DNA from: Nitratireductor luteus
GTDB taxonomy: Bacteria > Pseudomonadota > Alphaproteobacteria > Rhizobiales > Rhizobiaceae
Assembly: GCF_026162365.1 (NCBI RefSeq)
Contig: NZ_JAOANW010000014.1
Coordinates: forward strand, 1-64,000
Direction of reading: 5' to 3'
Length of the DNA: 64,000 nt
Part shown: positions 46,100 through 54,542 of the stretch, piece after piece
Layout: every line of letters starts with the position of its first letter
How positions within the stretch are numbered: the stretch's first letter is position 1
Notes under the pieces: model-generated
What the model was told of the DNA's origin: nothing
Seen by the model: only the letters and a program-made list of their open reading frames with translations
The model's database searches: none
Made by a program: the position numbers and the translations under genes

Positions 46100-46438
46100 A
46101 TGGCTATCACCCTTGGCGCCTTCACCAAATCCGCAAACGGCAACTTTACCGGCACGCTTAATACCCTCAACGTCACCGCCAGCCTCGTCATCGTCCCCGT
46201 GGACAAGATGAGTGCAAACGCCCCCGATCATCGCGTCTATGCCGGCAACGGCAACCGCTACGAAGTTGGCTCGGGGTGGAGCCAGATCGCCAAATCGAGC
46301 GGCGAGACCTACCTCAACCTCAAGATCGGTGCTCCGGAATTTGGCCCCAACTGGGTGCGCGCCCGCCTGGTCAAGCTGGAACAGCCCGGCGAAGACGGCA
46401 CCACCCATGTCGCCCTCTGGGAGCCGCGCGACCGCTGA
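46100..46438 (+). CDS. DUF736 family protein
   Basis: The 112-residue protein matches the DUF736 pattern (MAITLGAFTKSANGNFTGTL, then GAPEFGPNWVRARLV). It is a single-strand DNA-binding-like or plasmid housekeeping protein of unknown role, common on alphaproteobacterial plasmids and ICEs. GGAG precedes the ATG. A terminator follows it. Confidence 0.85.
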   Translation: MAITLGAFTKSANGNFTGTLNTLNVTASLVIVPVDKMSANAPDHRVYAGNGNRYEVGSGWSQIAKSSGETYLNLKIGAPEFGPNWVRARLVKLEQPGEDGTTHVALWEPRDR

Positions 46439-46452
46439 TTCCGCCTCACCAA

Positions 46453-46487
46453 AGCCCCGCTACGGTCGATCCGCAAGCGGGGCTTTT
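46453..46487 (+). terminator. rho-independent terminator after DUF736
   Basis: AGCCCCGC (46453-46460) pairs with GCGGGGCT (46477-46484) and is followed by TTT. It lies 15 bases past the DUF736 stop. Confidence 0.8.
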
Positions 46488-46575
46488 CTCATGCTTTCGC
46501 ACCTGCCGGGCCGGCGAAATTCAGGCGAAGGTTGGGGGGAATGCCCTTGTGCTTGAGGGAAGATCGCCTACATGC

Positions 46576-46585
46576 TATCTAGATA
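46576..46585. promoter_or_regulatory. palindrome upstream of the intact VapBC
   Basis: TATCTAGATA lies in an AT-rich stretch (TATTTTATATAG follows), 25 bases before the vapB ATG. It is a plausible autoregulatory site. Confidence 0.45.
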
Positions 46586-46609
46586 TTTTATATAGAAACG
46601 GAAACCATC

Positions 46610-46882
46610 ATGGCGCTGAGCATCAAGACCGAGGAAGCCGATAAGCTGGCGCGGGAGTTGTCCCGCCTCACCGGCGAGACCATGACCGATGCCATCACCA
46701 GAGCTATGCGCGAACGGCTTGAGCGTTTGCGGGCCGAGCACGACACGAACAGCGACTATGTCGCACGCATGAAGGCTTTTGTGCGCGAACGCGCCGACCG
46801 TTATGATCGTCGCCCGGTCACGAAACGGGAGTGGGATGAAGCTGTCGGAGACACGCCCGAAGAACTCGGCTTCTCCCGATGA
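46610..46882 (+). CDS. VapB-type antitoxin (PSK family)
   Basis: The 90-residue antitoxin begins [20 protein letters not shown] with the [20 protein letters not shown] helix and has an acidic toxin-binding tail. Its layout is like the antitoxin at 28963. It overlaps the toxin gene by 4 bases. Confidence 0.88.
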   Translation: MALSIKTEEADKLARELSRLTGETMTDAITRAMRERLERLRAEHDTNSDYVARMKAFVRERADRYDRRPVTKREWDEAVGDTPEELGFSR

Positions 46883-47292
46883 TCATTGTGGATTCATCCG
46901 TCATCATCGCGATCATGTTCGATGAGGCGGAAGCGCCTGCCTGTATGGCGGCGCTTCAGAAAGACGGTTCACGTCTCATCTCGGCCGTGAACTACGTCGA
47001 AGCCGGCACCGTCATGGCCGGCAGGATCAGAAGCGGAGACCGGCGCGAGGCGATTGCCGATCTCGATGCTTTCCTGGTCAATTTTCGTATCGACATTGCC
47101 CCTGTCGATGACCGGCTGGCGCGCGCAGCAATGAAGGCCAGGATTGATTACGGTCAGGGCTTCGGGACCCGAGGCGGTCTCAACTTCGGCGACTGCTTCG
47201 CCTACGCACTGGCGAAACAGCATTCCGTCCCGTTGCTCTATGTCGGCAATGACTTTGCACTCACCGACATTCAACCGGCTCTGGCTCCCTGA
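46879..47292 (+). CDS. VapC-type PIN toxin, intact
   Basis: The 137-residue PIN nuclease has Asp in IIVDSSVII, Glu in NYVEAGTV, Asp in [12 protein letters not shown] and Asp in VGNDFALTD. All four catalytic positions are present. It is the intact counterpart of the frameshifted VapC at 29208. The degraded recombinase gene begins 72 bases downstream. Confidence 0.9.
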   Translation: MIIVDSSVIIAIMFDEAEAPACMAALQKDGSRLISAVNYVEAGTVMAGRIRSGDRREAIADLDAFLVNFRIDIAPVDDRLARAAMKARIDYGQGFGTRGGLNFGDCFAYALAKQHSVPLLYVGNDFALTDIQPALAP

Positions 47293-47363
47293 TCCGGCGG
47301 CAGGAGAGCCTGAGGCTGTAACCAGGACGGAGAACCTGGACAGGATTGAGAGAACGACGGTCT

Positions 47364-48000
47364 ATGACCCGCGTCGCTCTTTATGCTCGCTAGGGTCAGG
47401 ACCTATTAATATGGCCACAATGGTCGGCCTGATTTGTGCGGATACGCGGAGCAGGACCGCAGGAAGACTTTACGTCTTTCAAGGTCTTGCGACAAAGTAG
47501 CCCGTGCAAATCAGGCCGATCCGAAGGACGCTCGATAGACCGGCGAGCTGCCGCGTCAAAGCCCTTGACCGGGGGGAAGACCCCGCTCTGCGGGCTTTTC
47601 CTTGCATCTCTTGGTCTATCGAACGCCATTGTGGTCATATTAATAGGTCCTGACCCTAGTCCTCCGATAGTCAGAGCGAGGCATCGATTAAAGACCAGTT
47701 CTGGCTGTGCCGGGATCATGCGCGGCGGGGCGGTGGTAGATCGTCGGTTCCTATGAGGATGCCGCGATCTCTGGCGCGAGCACGATCCTGCGGCCGGGCA
47801 TCCAGCGGCTCATGCGTGACGCGCAACATGTGGGGTTCAAGATCCTGCTGGCCGAGACGCTGGACCGCATCAACCGCGATCAGGCCCGATGTCGCCACGC
47901 TCTACAAGCAGTTGAAGTTCGCGGGCGTCACCCATCTGCTCATCGTCGCAAGTTGCGTCACATGGCGTGCGGGGCCTTCCACCCCGCGACATCAGTAACA
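47364..48000 (+). pseudogene. serine recombinase gene split by a MITE-like element
   Basis: The 5' end at 47364 reads MTRVALYAR, the start of large serine recombinases. A 270-bp element interrupts it at 47390. After the element the sequence resumes in register with SSDSQSEASIKDQFWLCRDHA, then YEDAAISGASTILRPGIQRL and LLAETLDRINRDQ. A TAG stop lies at the right junction, a second stop after RRGGW, and a frameshift near 47884, after which LYKQLKFAGV continues. The catalytic C-terminal part is lost. Confidence 0.85.
47390..47659. mobile_element. MITE-like element with 34-bp terminal inverted repeats
   Basis: Left end (47390-47423) and right end (47626-47659) are inverted copies that differ at one position, starting CTAGGGTCAGGACCTATTAA. 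The palindromic CTAG or TA at each tip could be the target duplication. Inner inverted pairs (GGCCTGATTTG with CAAATCAGGCC; CGATAGACC with GGTCTATCG) give it a highly folded structure. No transposase is encoded, so it is a non-autonomous element. It sits inside the serine recombinase gene. Confidence 0.85.
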
Positions 48001-48060
48001 ACGCAAAAGTCAAAGCACTTCTTTCTTCAACTTAACTCCCAACGCACGGAGATTTTCACC

Positions 48061-48210
48061 ATGTCACGCATCGATATAGCCATCTGGATCGAACTCTCGG
48101 ACATCGAATTGCGCAGGGGACTGCCCGCGGATGAGAGCGCATGGAGCCGCGCCGAGATCGCCGAATTGCAGGCCCAGCTTGATGCGATGGAGGAAGCGGA
48201 AGGGGCATAG
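48061..48210 (+). CDS. 49-residue acidic plasmid-type protein
   Basis: The product starts MSRIDIAIWIELSDIELRRG and ends in an acidic helix (AELQAQLDAMEEAEGA). GGAG lies 8 bases before the ATG. No family was recognised; it resembles small conserved proteins of conjugative elements. Confidence 0.55.
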   Translation: MSRIDIAIWIELSDIELRRGLPADESAWSRAEIAELQAQLDAMEEAEGA

Positions 48211-48424
48211 CGCCCCTTCTTTCGGCGCGTTTTCTTCGACGAAAGCCTCATCGCGCAAAGGGGGATCGTTTTCGATACCCCCCGTTTTCCGATCCTGAGC
48301 AAGCGCGCTCCCCGCCCCCATCCTTTGCTCATCTGCGCTTGGTCGCGCATCCGAACGCCAAACCAGTTCCCACTTCGGCTGGATGCGCTCCGGCACGTCG
48401 ACTTTCACCGACAGGAGCCAAAGG

Positions 48425-48661
48425 ATGAATGACGAACACACACGGGCGGCCGAGGCCCGCAAGGGCACGCCGTTCCTCACTACCAGAGACGCCGCCCATT
48501 ATCTCTGCCTCTCCTACCGCACCTTGGAGAAGATGCGCCTGACCGGTCATGGCCCGCGCTTTCGCAAGCATGGCCGTTATGTCCGCTACCACATCGCCGA
48601 ACTTGACGCCTGGTCAGAAGGGCGACGGAAAAATTCCACCTCCGATGAGGAAGAACGGTGA
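48425..48661 (+). CDS. AlpA/excisionase-like helix-turn-helix protein
   Basis: The 78-residue protein has a MerR-like HTH of the excisionase/DUF family (FLTTRDAAHYLCLSYRTLEKMR, written partly; then HGRYVRYHIAELDAW). It often precedes transfer genes in alphaproteobacterial elements. The ATG at 48425 has AGGAG upstream. Its stop overlaps the start of traF. Confidence 0.8.
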   Translation: MNDEHTRAAEARKGTPFLTTRDAAHYLCLSYRTLEKMRLTGHGPRFRKHGRYVRYHIAELDAWSEGRRKNSTSDEEER

Positions 48662-49167
48662 TGAAAAAGCCCGCCCCTCTCCTTCTCGCCACCGCCCTTG
48701 CGAGCGCCTCGCTCGTCGGCTTTTCCGCATTTGCCGAGCCAACGCCTTGGTTCGTCTGGAACGCCTCGGCCAGCGCGCCTGTCGGGCTGTATCGTGTCCT
48801 TCCCGGCGCACTGCGGCACGGCGATCTCGTGCTCGTCTACCCACCGGAAGGCGTCGCAAAGCTCGCCGCCAAACGCGGCTATCTCCCCGCCGGCGTGCCG
48901 CTCATCAAGCGCGTTGTGGCCATGGATGGCGACCGTGTTTGTGCTTTGCGCGGCACGATTTTTGTCAATGACGCCGCTATCGCCTACCAGCGCAAGGCCG
49001 ACCGCGCGGGCCGTGCTCTTCCGCACTGGCGGGGCTGCCGGGACCTTACCAAGGACGAGCTTTTCCTGCTCATGAAGACCGTCCCCGAGTCCTTCGACAG
49101 CCGCTATTTCGGCCCGGTAACGAGCGTGCACATCATCGGGAGGCTCACGCCGCTATGCACCGACTGA
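48661..49167 (+). CDS. traF: TraF-type conjugal signal peptidase (S26 family)
   Basis: The 168-residue exported protease has a signal-anchor and the S26 catalytic Ser in SASAPVGLYRV and Lys in LIKRVVAMDGD. TraF peptidases mature conjugative pilin. It overlaps the HTH gene upstream and the lytic transglycosylase downstream, so the three are coupled. Confidence 0.88.
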   Translation: MKKPAPLLLATALASASLVGFSAFAEPTPWFVWNASASAPVGLYRVLPGALRHGDLVLVYPPEGVAKLAAKRGYLPAGVPLIKRVVAMDGDRVCALRGTIFVNDAAIAYQRKADRAGRALPHWRGCRDLTKDELFLLMKTVPESFDSRYFGPVTSVHIIGRLTPLCTD

Positions 49168-49802
49168 GCCCTTTCATTCTTGTTGCTGCCGCCATCGCTG
49201 CCCCCGCAGAAGGCGCCAATCTCGACCAATATCAGACCCATATCACCGAGGCATCACAGCGTTTCGGCATCCCCGAAAGCTGGGTGCGTGCGGTGATCAT
49301 GGCCGAGAGCAACGGCGACCGCCAAGCCCTCTCGCCCAAGGGCGCGATGGGTCTGATGCAGCTCATGCCTAATACCTGGGAAGAGCTGCGCGACAGCCAC
49401 GGGTTAAGCGCCGATCCTTATCAGCCACGCGTCAACATTTTCGCCGGGACAGCCTATCTCAAGGCGATGCACGACCGCTTCGGCTATCCCGGCTTGTTTG
49501 CCGCCTACAACGCTGGGCCGGGGCGCTATGATGAGCATCTGCGCACCGGCAGACCACTGCCGCGCGAAACACAGCGCTATGTCGCGCGCATCGAAAAGGC
49601 ACTTGGCCGTTCGTCGGAACTGGCCCTCGACGGCGTGATTTCGCCGCCAGCCAATGCCGGAAATTCCGCCAAAATCGCCTCCGGGACACGGCTGTTTTTC
49701 ACCCTCTCGACGCTAAAAAACGAAGCTGAAAGCGCTCAAAATTCTGCGACGGAAAGCGAGATTTTCGTTCCCGTCTGGACAAGAAATCAGCACGCAGAAT
49801 GA
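49155..49802 (+). CDS. lytic transglycosylase (SLT, VirB1-like)
   Basis: The 215-residue exported enzyme has a signal peptide and the SLT domain with the catalytic Glu in IMAESNGDRQ, GLMQLMPNTW and AAYNAGPGRYD. It opens peptidoglycan for a conjugation apparatus. The gene overlaps traF by 13 bases. The tail after residue 160 is low complexity. Confidence 0.9.
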   Translation: MHRLSPFILVAAAIAAPAEGANLDQYQTHITEASQRFGIPESWVRAVIMAESNGDRQALSPKGAMGLMQLMPNTWEELRDSHGLSADPYQPRVNIFAGTAYLKAMHDRFGYPGLFAAYNAGPGRYDEHLRTGRPLPRETQRYVARIEKALGRSSELALDGVISPPANAGNSAKIASGTRLFFTLSTLKNEAESAQNSATESEIFVPVWTRNQHAE

Positions 49803-50109
49803 GGGCGGGAATGCCGCATTTCATCACGGAACGCGTTCAATTTCTGCTTGGCGGCATAGCTTCGCCGCTGCCGGGTTGTCTGCCTATCAGGACACGTGAT
49901 CGTGGATGGTCGCATCGGAGTCGAGGGAAGCCGCGTAAGGCAAGAAGAAGCTCTGGCACCATTCGCTGGATCACAAATGGTGAGCCTTTGTCTGCACATC
50001 AGTTTTTCTGTTCGCCCTTGGCACTATTGGCCGTACCTGTGGTGTCATGCCTGCAGCACCTGGCTGGTTTTCCTCAATATCTCTGCCACCTTTTTCGATG
50101 AGGAGCGTT
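49803..50109. other. stretch before the relaxase gene without a gene
   Basis: No credible coding frame was seen. An oriT could lie here, as it sits between transfer genes and the relaxase, but no nic consensus was recognised. Confidence 0.4.
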
Positions 50110-52083
50110 ATGCCCGATGACGATGATTTCAAGCCGAAGCTCGGCAGGCCCCGCGCTAACGGATCTAAGGCCGGGCGCAAGTTCCTGCATCAGGTTCTCG
50201 CCGCATCGAACCTTGCCAAAGGCGGCGGCGATGCGCGTAAACCGCTCTTCACCGGCGCGCGCATCGGACGCGGTGTTGGGGCGGGCCGCGTGCTCGCCAG
50301 CCGCGACCGTTACGCCGCCTTCCGCCAGCGCCGCGTCATCATCAAATCCCGCATCGTCAAACTGGCCGACAAGGGGATGGACGGGGCGCGGGCGCATCTG
50401 CGCTATATCCAGCGCGACGGCGTCACCCGCGAGGGGGAGCCGGGCCAGCTTTACGATGCCCAGGAGAACGATACCCGCGACAAGGCTTTCCTCGACCGTG
50501 CCGATGGTGACCGCCACCAGTTTCGCTTCATTGTCTCGGCCGAGGACGGCGCGGAATATGTCGACCTGAAGCCCCTCACCCGCCGCCTGATGGCGCGCAT
50601 GGAGGAAGATCTGGCGACCCGCCTCGATTGGGTGGCGGTCGATCATTTCAACACCGGCCATCCGCACACGCATATCCTGGTGCGCGGTTGCGACGAAAAG
50701 GGCAAGGACCTCATCATCGCCCGCGACTACATCACCACCGGCATGCGCGAGCGGGCCGCCGAGATCGTCAGCCTGGATTTCGGGCCGCGCTCAGATTCCG
50801 AGATCGAGAACCGGCTGCGTCGCGAGATCGAGCAGGAACGGCTGACCAGCATCGACCGCCGCCTGGTCCGCGAGATGGACGAGATGGGTGTCGTTGCTGC
50901 GACAGATCGCGACGCCTTCCAGCAGAGCCTGCGGGCTGGCCGCCTACAGAAGCTGAGGCGGCTGGGCTTGGCCGAGGAACTTCGCCCCGGTGGGTGGTGG
51001 CTTGAAGAAGGGTTGGTGGATACGCTGCGTCGAATGGGCGAGCGCGGCGACATCATCAAGACCCTGCACCGGGAAATGGCCAGGCAAAATATCGTTCGCA
51101 GTCCCACTGACTACGCGATCTTCGACACCACGGATGCGAACACGAAGTCCGTTGTCGGGCGTGTGATGGCGCGCGGGCTCTCTGATGAGATCAAAGATCG
51201 TCATTACCTGATTGTCGATGGCGTAGACGGGCGCGCTCATTATATCGACATCGGCAAGGGCGATGCGACCGACCCGACGCCGGAAGGCAACATCGTCCGC
51301 GTGAGGCCGAAGAATATCGAGCCCAAGGAAGTGGATCGAGCTGTTGCCGAAATCGCGGCAGCCAACGGCGAGCGCTACAATATCGACATCCACCTCCAGC
51401 ACGATCCCCGTGCGACGGAAAGCTTCGCTGAGATCCACAATAGGCGGCTTGAAGCCATCCGCCGCGTCACCGGTGCTATCGACCGCGAGCCCGACGGAAC
51501 CTGGATCATTGCGCCCGACCATCTCGACCGCGTGAGGGAATATGAACGCGGGCAGGCCAAATCAGCACCGGTTATCGTCGACAAACTCTCGCACTTGACG
51601 CTCGATCAGCAGATTGGCGCCGATGGTGCAACCTGGCTTGACCGAGAACTGATGACAAACACTCCTGAACCTACCAGCGATTTCGGTTTCGGCCGCGAAG
51701 TGCGCGAGGCCCAAGCCCGTCGCCGCCAATGGTTGATCGCGGAAGGGCTGGCGCATGAAGAAAGAAACGGCATAAAGTATCGCGCCGACATGCTGGACTC
51801 CCTGCGGCGACGCGAGCTCACCCGTGTCGGAGGAGAGCTTTCTAACCAACTCGGTCTCGGCTATGTCGAGACCCGCCACGGCGAAGCTGTCGAAGGCACG
51901 CTACGACGCGCGATCGAGCTTGCTAGCGGCAAATACGCTGTCATCGAGAAATCCCGCGAGTTGACCCTCGTCCCCTGGCGCCCCGTCCTCGACCGTCATA
52001 TCGGCCGACACGTCTCCGGCATGATGCGTGGCGACAGCATTTCCTGGACCATCGGACGGCAAAGAGGGCTGGGCATTTCCTGA
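50110..52083 (+). CDS. DUF3363 relaxase (VirD2-like)
   Basis: The 657-residue protein has an N-terminal basic segment, a relaxase core with the metal-binding triad region NTGHPHTHILVRG and helical linkers, and the C-terminal DUF3363 part. It is expected to nick oriT and start transfer. The ATG at 50110 has AGGAG 5 bases upstream. It looks full length. Coupling protein and mating-pair genes are absent here, so the transfer system is incomplete. Confidence 0.88.
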   Translation: MPDDDDFKPKLGRPRANGSKAGRKFLHQVLAASNLAKGGGDARKPLFTGARIGRGVGAGRVLASRDRYAAFRQRRVIIKSRIVKLADKGMDGARAHLRYIQRDGVTREGEPGQLYDAQENDTRDKAFLDRADGDRHQFRFIVSAEDGAEYVDLKPLTRRLMARMEEDLATRLDWVAVDHFNTGHPHTHILVRGCDEKGKDLIIARDYITTGMRERAAEIVSLDFGPRSDSEIENRLRREIEQERLTSIDRRLVREMDEMGVVAATDRDAFQQSLRAGRLQKLRRLGLAEELRPGGWWLEEGLVDTLRRMGERGDIIKTLHREMARQNIVRSPTDYAIFDTTDANTKSVVGRVMARGLSDEIKDRHYLIVDGVDGRAHYIDIGKGDATDPTPEGNIVRVRPKNIEPKEVDRAVAEIAAANGERYNIDIHLQHDPRATESFAEIHNRRLEAIRRVTGAIDREPDGTWIIAPDHLDRVREYERGQAKSAPVIVDKLSHLTLDQQIGADGATWLDRELMTNTPEPTSDFGFGREVREAQARRRQWLIAEGLAHEERNGIKYRADMLDSLRRRELTRVGGELSNQLGLGYVETRHGEAVEGTLRRAIELASGKYAVIEKSRELTLVPWRPVLDRHIGRHVSGMMRGDSISWTIGRQRGLGIS

Positions 52084-52312
52084 ATTCAGTTGCCTCTGTT
52101 GGCGCGGGTGGCGCGCGACCTGCTCTTCGCCCGCCTCCCGCACCAACTCCGGAAGACACGCACAGCGGGATGCGCAAGGGCCTCTTTTGTAACGACTGTA
52201 GCGACGGCGTAGCAAGCAAACTGAACTGATGCGATGGATGCCCCCTTCGTCCGGCATCGTATGATGTCCCGGGATTGCCGGAGGCTCCTACTCTTGAGAA
52301 GGTGGAGCCATC

Positions 52313-52585
52313 ATGAGCAATACGACAAATCGATTTTCATCTGAGGCCCGGGCCCGCGCGGTTCGGATGGTTTTGGATCACGAGGGGGAGCACCCGTCGC
52401 GTTGGGCAGCCATATCGTCGATCGCGGCCAAGATCGGCTGCACGGCGCAGACTCTCAATGAATGGGTCAAGAAGGCGGAGGTGGACAAAGTGGTCGGCGG
52501 CATCGGGATCAGTTCGGGCACGCCGGATCAAGACCGGCAATGCGCCCAGGTGGGACTGGACGCATTTCATTCAGGTCTCACCTGA
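52313..52585 (+). pseudogene. IS3-type OrfA transposase fragment
   Basis: The first 60 residues ([36 protein letters not shown]) match IS3-family OrfA HTH proteins. The sequence then diverges after VVGGI and no OrfB follows, so it is a remnant cut by the next element. Confidence 0.65.
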
Positions 52586-52609
52586 GGCCACGATGGTCGG
52601 CCGGCACGA

Positions 52610-53080
52610 GTGCCTTTGGGCACGGGCTATCGCTTCAGGTGCCTTGCGTACGAGGGACGGGTGTGGCACGGCCGCGTGGATCGTGCGATCCGCGACCTGG
52701 AGCGGCTCCTGGCGAGGCTGAAGGATGTGCAGAAAGAAGGCGAGTTCTCGATCGCACGGCTGCACAGCCTTGGCGTGCAACTCCTGACCTATGTCCGCTC
52801 GAACCGCAGCGCGATCGTCAACTATGGAAAGCGCTACCGGTCCGGCCTTCGGGTTGCCACGACCCTCGCCGAGTCGGCAGTGAATTCACTCGTCGGCAAG
52901 CGCATGGTCAAGAAACAGCAGATGCGGTGGTCGCTCCACGGCGCGCACATGCCTATGCAGGTCCGGACAGCATAGATCAACGGCGAACTTCGCGATCGAT
53001 TACGGGCACCGTTCCGACAGCCTGAACCGAGCGTACCGCCAATATTCAAGCCGAAACCACCTCTTCTGCGCGCCGCCTGA
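52610..53080 (+). pseudogene. ISKra4-family transposase C-terminal fragment
   Basis: The frame reads WHGRVDRAIRDLERLLARLK, SLGVQLLTYVRSNRSAIVNY and GKRMVKKQQMRWS, the C-terminal part of ISKra4 transposases. It stops at TAG (52973), but the family tail continues in frame (INGELRDRL, PPLLRAA) to 53080. The 5' two thirds of the gene are missing. Confidence 0.7.
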
Positions 53081-53209
53081 CCCCAGAGAAATTACCGGTC
53101 TCGGCCAGACCGGCGACCGCAAGGCTGCAGAGGTGCAGATGGCCGCTCTTGGCTAGATACCTCGGGCGGAGCTCCGGCTCCGCCCGCTATTTCGGTCCGA
53201 CAGCTCGGA

Positions 53210-53242
53210 TTGACAGAATGACGTAAAACACCTATTTTACGT
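53210..53242 (+). promoter_or_regulatory. promoter and operator of the Phd/PemK pair
   Basis: TTGACA (53210-53215) and TATTTT (53233-53238) are 17 bp apart, a near-consensus promoter. The perfect dyad ACGTAAAA-N6-TTTTACGT (53221-53242) overlaps the -10, ideal for repression by the antitoxin. Confidence 0.75.
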
Positions 53243-53261
53243 GAAACACTGGAGCCGAGAG

Positions 53262-53516
53262 ATGAAACAGTACACCTTCTCCGATATGAACCGATTCTCG
53301 GGCGAAATCCTTGAGACGGCGATGATCGAGCCGGTCGTGCTCACCAAGCACGGCAAGGAAAAGCTCTATGTCCTCTCAGCCCGGGATTATCACCGGATGC
53401 GCGGCGAGCCGAGCCCGACGGAGTCCTATTCGCTCCATGATGCGCCGGACAACATCCATGAGGAGCTCATGACAGGGATAGACGCCATACTTGAACCTGC
53501 CAAGACCGATGTTTGA
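53262..53516 (+). CDS. Phd/YefM-family antitoxin of a PemK-type module
   Basis: The 84-residue antitoxin begins MKQYTFSDMNRFSGEILETA and has the Phd core (PVVLTKHGKEKLYVLSARDY). It overlaps the start of the toxin gene by 8 bases. The ATG at 53262 follows the operator and is preferred over 53241. Confidence 0.85.
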   Translation: MKQYTFSDMNRFSGEILETAMIEPVVLTKHGKEKLYVLSARDYHRMRGEPSPTESYSLHDAPDNIHEELMTGIDAILEPAKTDV

Positions 53517-53905
53517 GCAGGGCGACGTCGCCGAGTTCCACTATCTCTGGCGCCGCGAAGCACAAAAGGGCGAGGAATCCGGTCGGAAGCCTCGCCCTGT
53601 CTGTATCGTGATCAAGACCCCGGGCAACCCGGACGTCGTATTTTCTCTTTCCCTTCACGTCCAAGCCACCGATTGCCGGCCAGGTCGCCCTGAGCGTGCC
53701 GGAAACAGAATGTCGCCGCATCGGCCTTGCCGCGCCGTGCTGGATCATTCTCGATGAGTACAATCGCGTCGAAATGGACAAGGACTATGACTTCGTGTCG
53801 ACCGAGCCCATCGGATCAGTGAGTACTGCCTTCCTCCGCGAGATTGCCGCGACCATCAAGCAGTCAGCCCGGACATCCGCCATCAGAGCCGTGAAGCGGA
53901 CCTGA
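53509..53905 (+). pseudogene. PemK/MazF-like toxin broken by a frameshift
   Basis: From the ATG at 53509 the toxin reads MFEQGDVAEFHYLWRREAQK to IKTPGNPD. Downstream the family continues in the next frame (FLFPFTSKPPIAGQVALSVP, then CWIILDEYNRVEMDKDYDF) to the stop at 53905. Skipping one base near 53635 joins both into a 131-residue protein. The antitoxin upstream is intact. Confidence 0.8.
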
Positions 53906-54389
53906 TGGCGGCCAGAGGCCTCGGTAGTGTCGCTCGTGATGTTGAGGCAAAACGGGATACCCTCCAGGGCGCCCGGCGTTCGGTCGAAGAAATTGCCGAC
54001 GCGGGTGTAGCGGTAACCTTCAAGCGCTTCTTCAGAAAGGCGCTGGAGCATCATGGTCGACCGGACCGCGTCGTCATCGACGGGAGCCAGACCAATCGCG
54101 AGGCGATCGTTTCCTGGGACACGACCAACCGCCTGCAGAACCGCTCCCGGCACCGGTTGAAGCCGATCCGGATCCGCCAAAGCCAGTACCTCACGGATTG
54201 CTTTGAGCAGGATCATCGGCGCATCAAGCGCCGTGTCTGGCCAATGCTCGGCTTCAAGTCATTCGCAAGCGCGACTGCAACCCTGGCCGGCGTCGAGATG
54301 AAGCACATGATGCGCAAACGGCAGGCGAGGTATCTTACAATCCGAATCCGTCGGTTGCTGAACAGTTTGAAATCATCGCTGCAGCGTGA
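53905..54389 (+). pseudogene. IS6-family transposase C-terminal remnant
   Basis: The frame contains the DDE region DRVVIDGSQTNREAIVSWDT, the Glu segment EQDHRRIKRRV and LGFKSFASATATLAG, as in IS6/IS240-type transposases. Near 54330 a frame change is needed to read the tail NPNPSVAEQFEIIAAA to the stop at 54389. The N-terminal half is missing. Confidence 0.75.
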
Positions 54390-54542
54390 AGCTCTCGCCA
54401 CCCCGCAGTCTCTGTGCCGCGACGAAAATTTGCAACGGAACCGTCGAATATCGTCTGCCTGCATTCATCGGCCTCTCCCCGGATCTACGCCGGCTCGATG
54501 ACGAGGAAAGCTCAAGAATGTGGCCGCTATGGTGGGTGCCGG

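Noticed and set aside
47396-47719. 107-codon frame inside the MITE-like element
   Set aside because: It runs through both terminal repeats and has no resemblance to a transposase.
53164-53185. GGGCGGAGC/GCTCCGCCC hairpin as a terminator
   Set aside because: The stem is strong, but no T-run follows on either strand, so its role is unclear.
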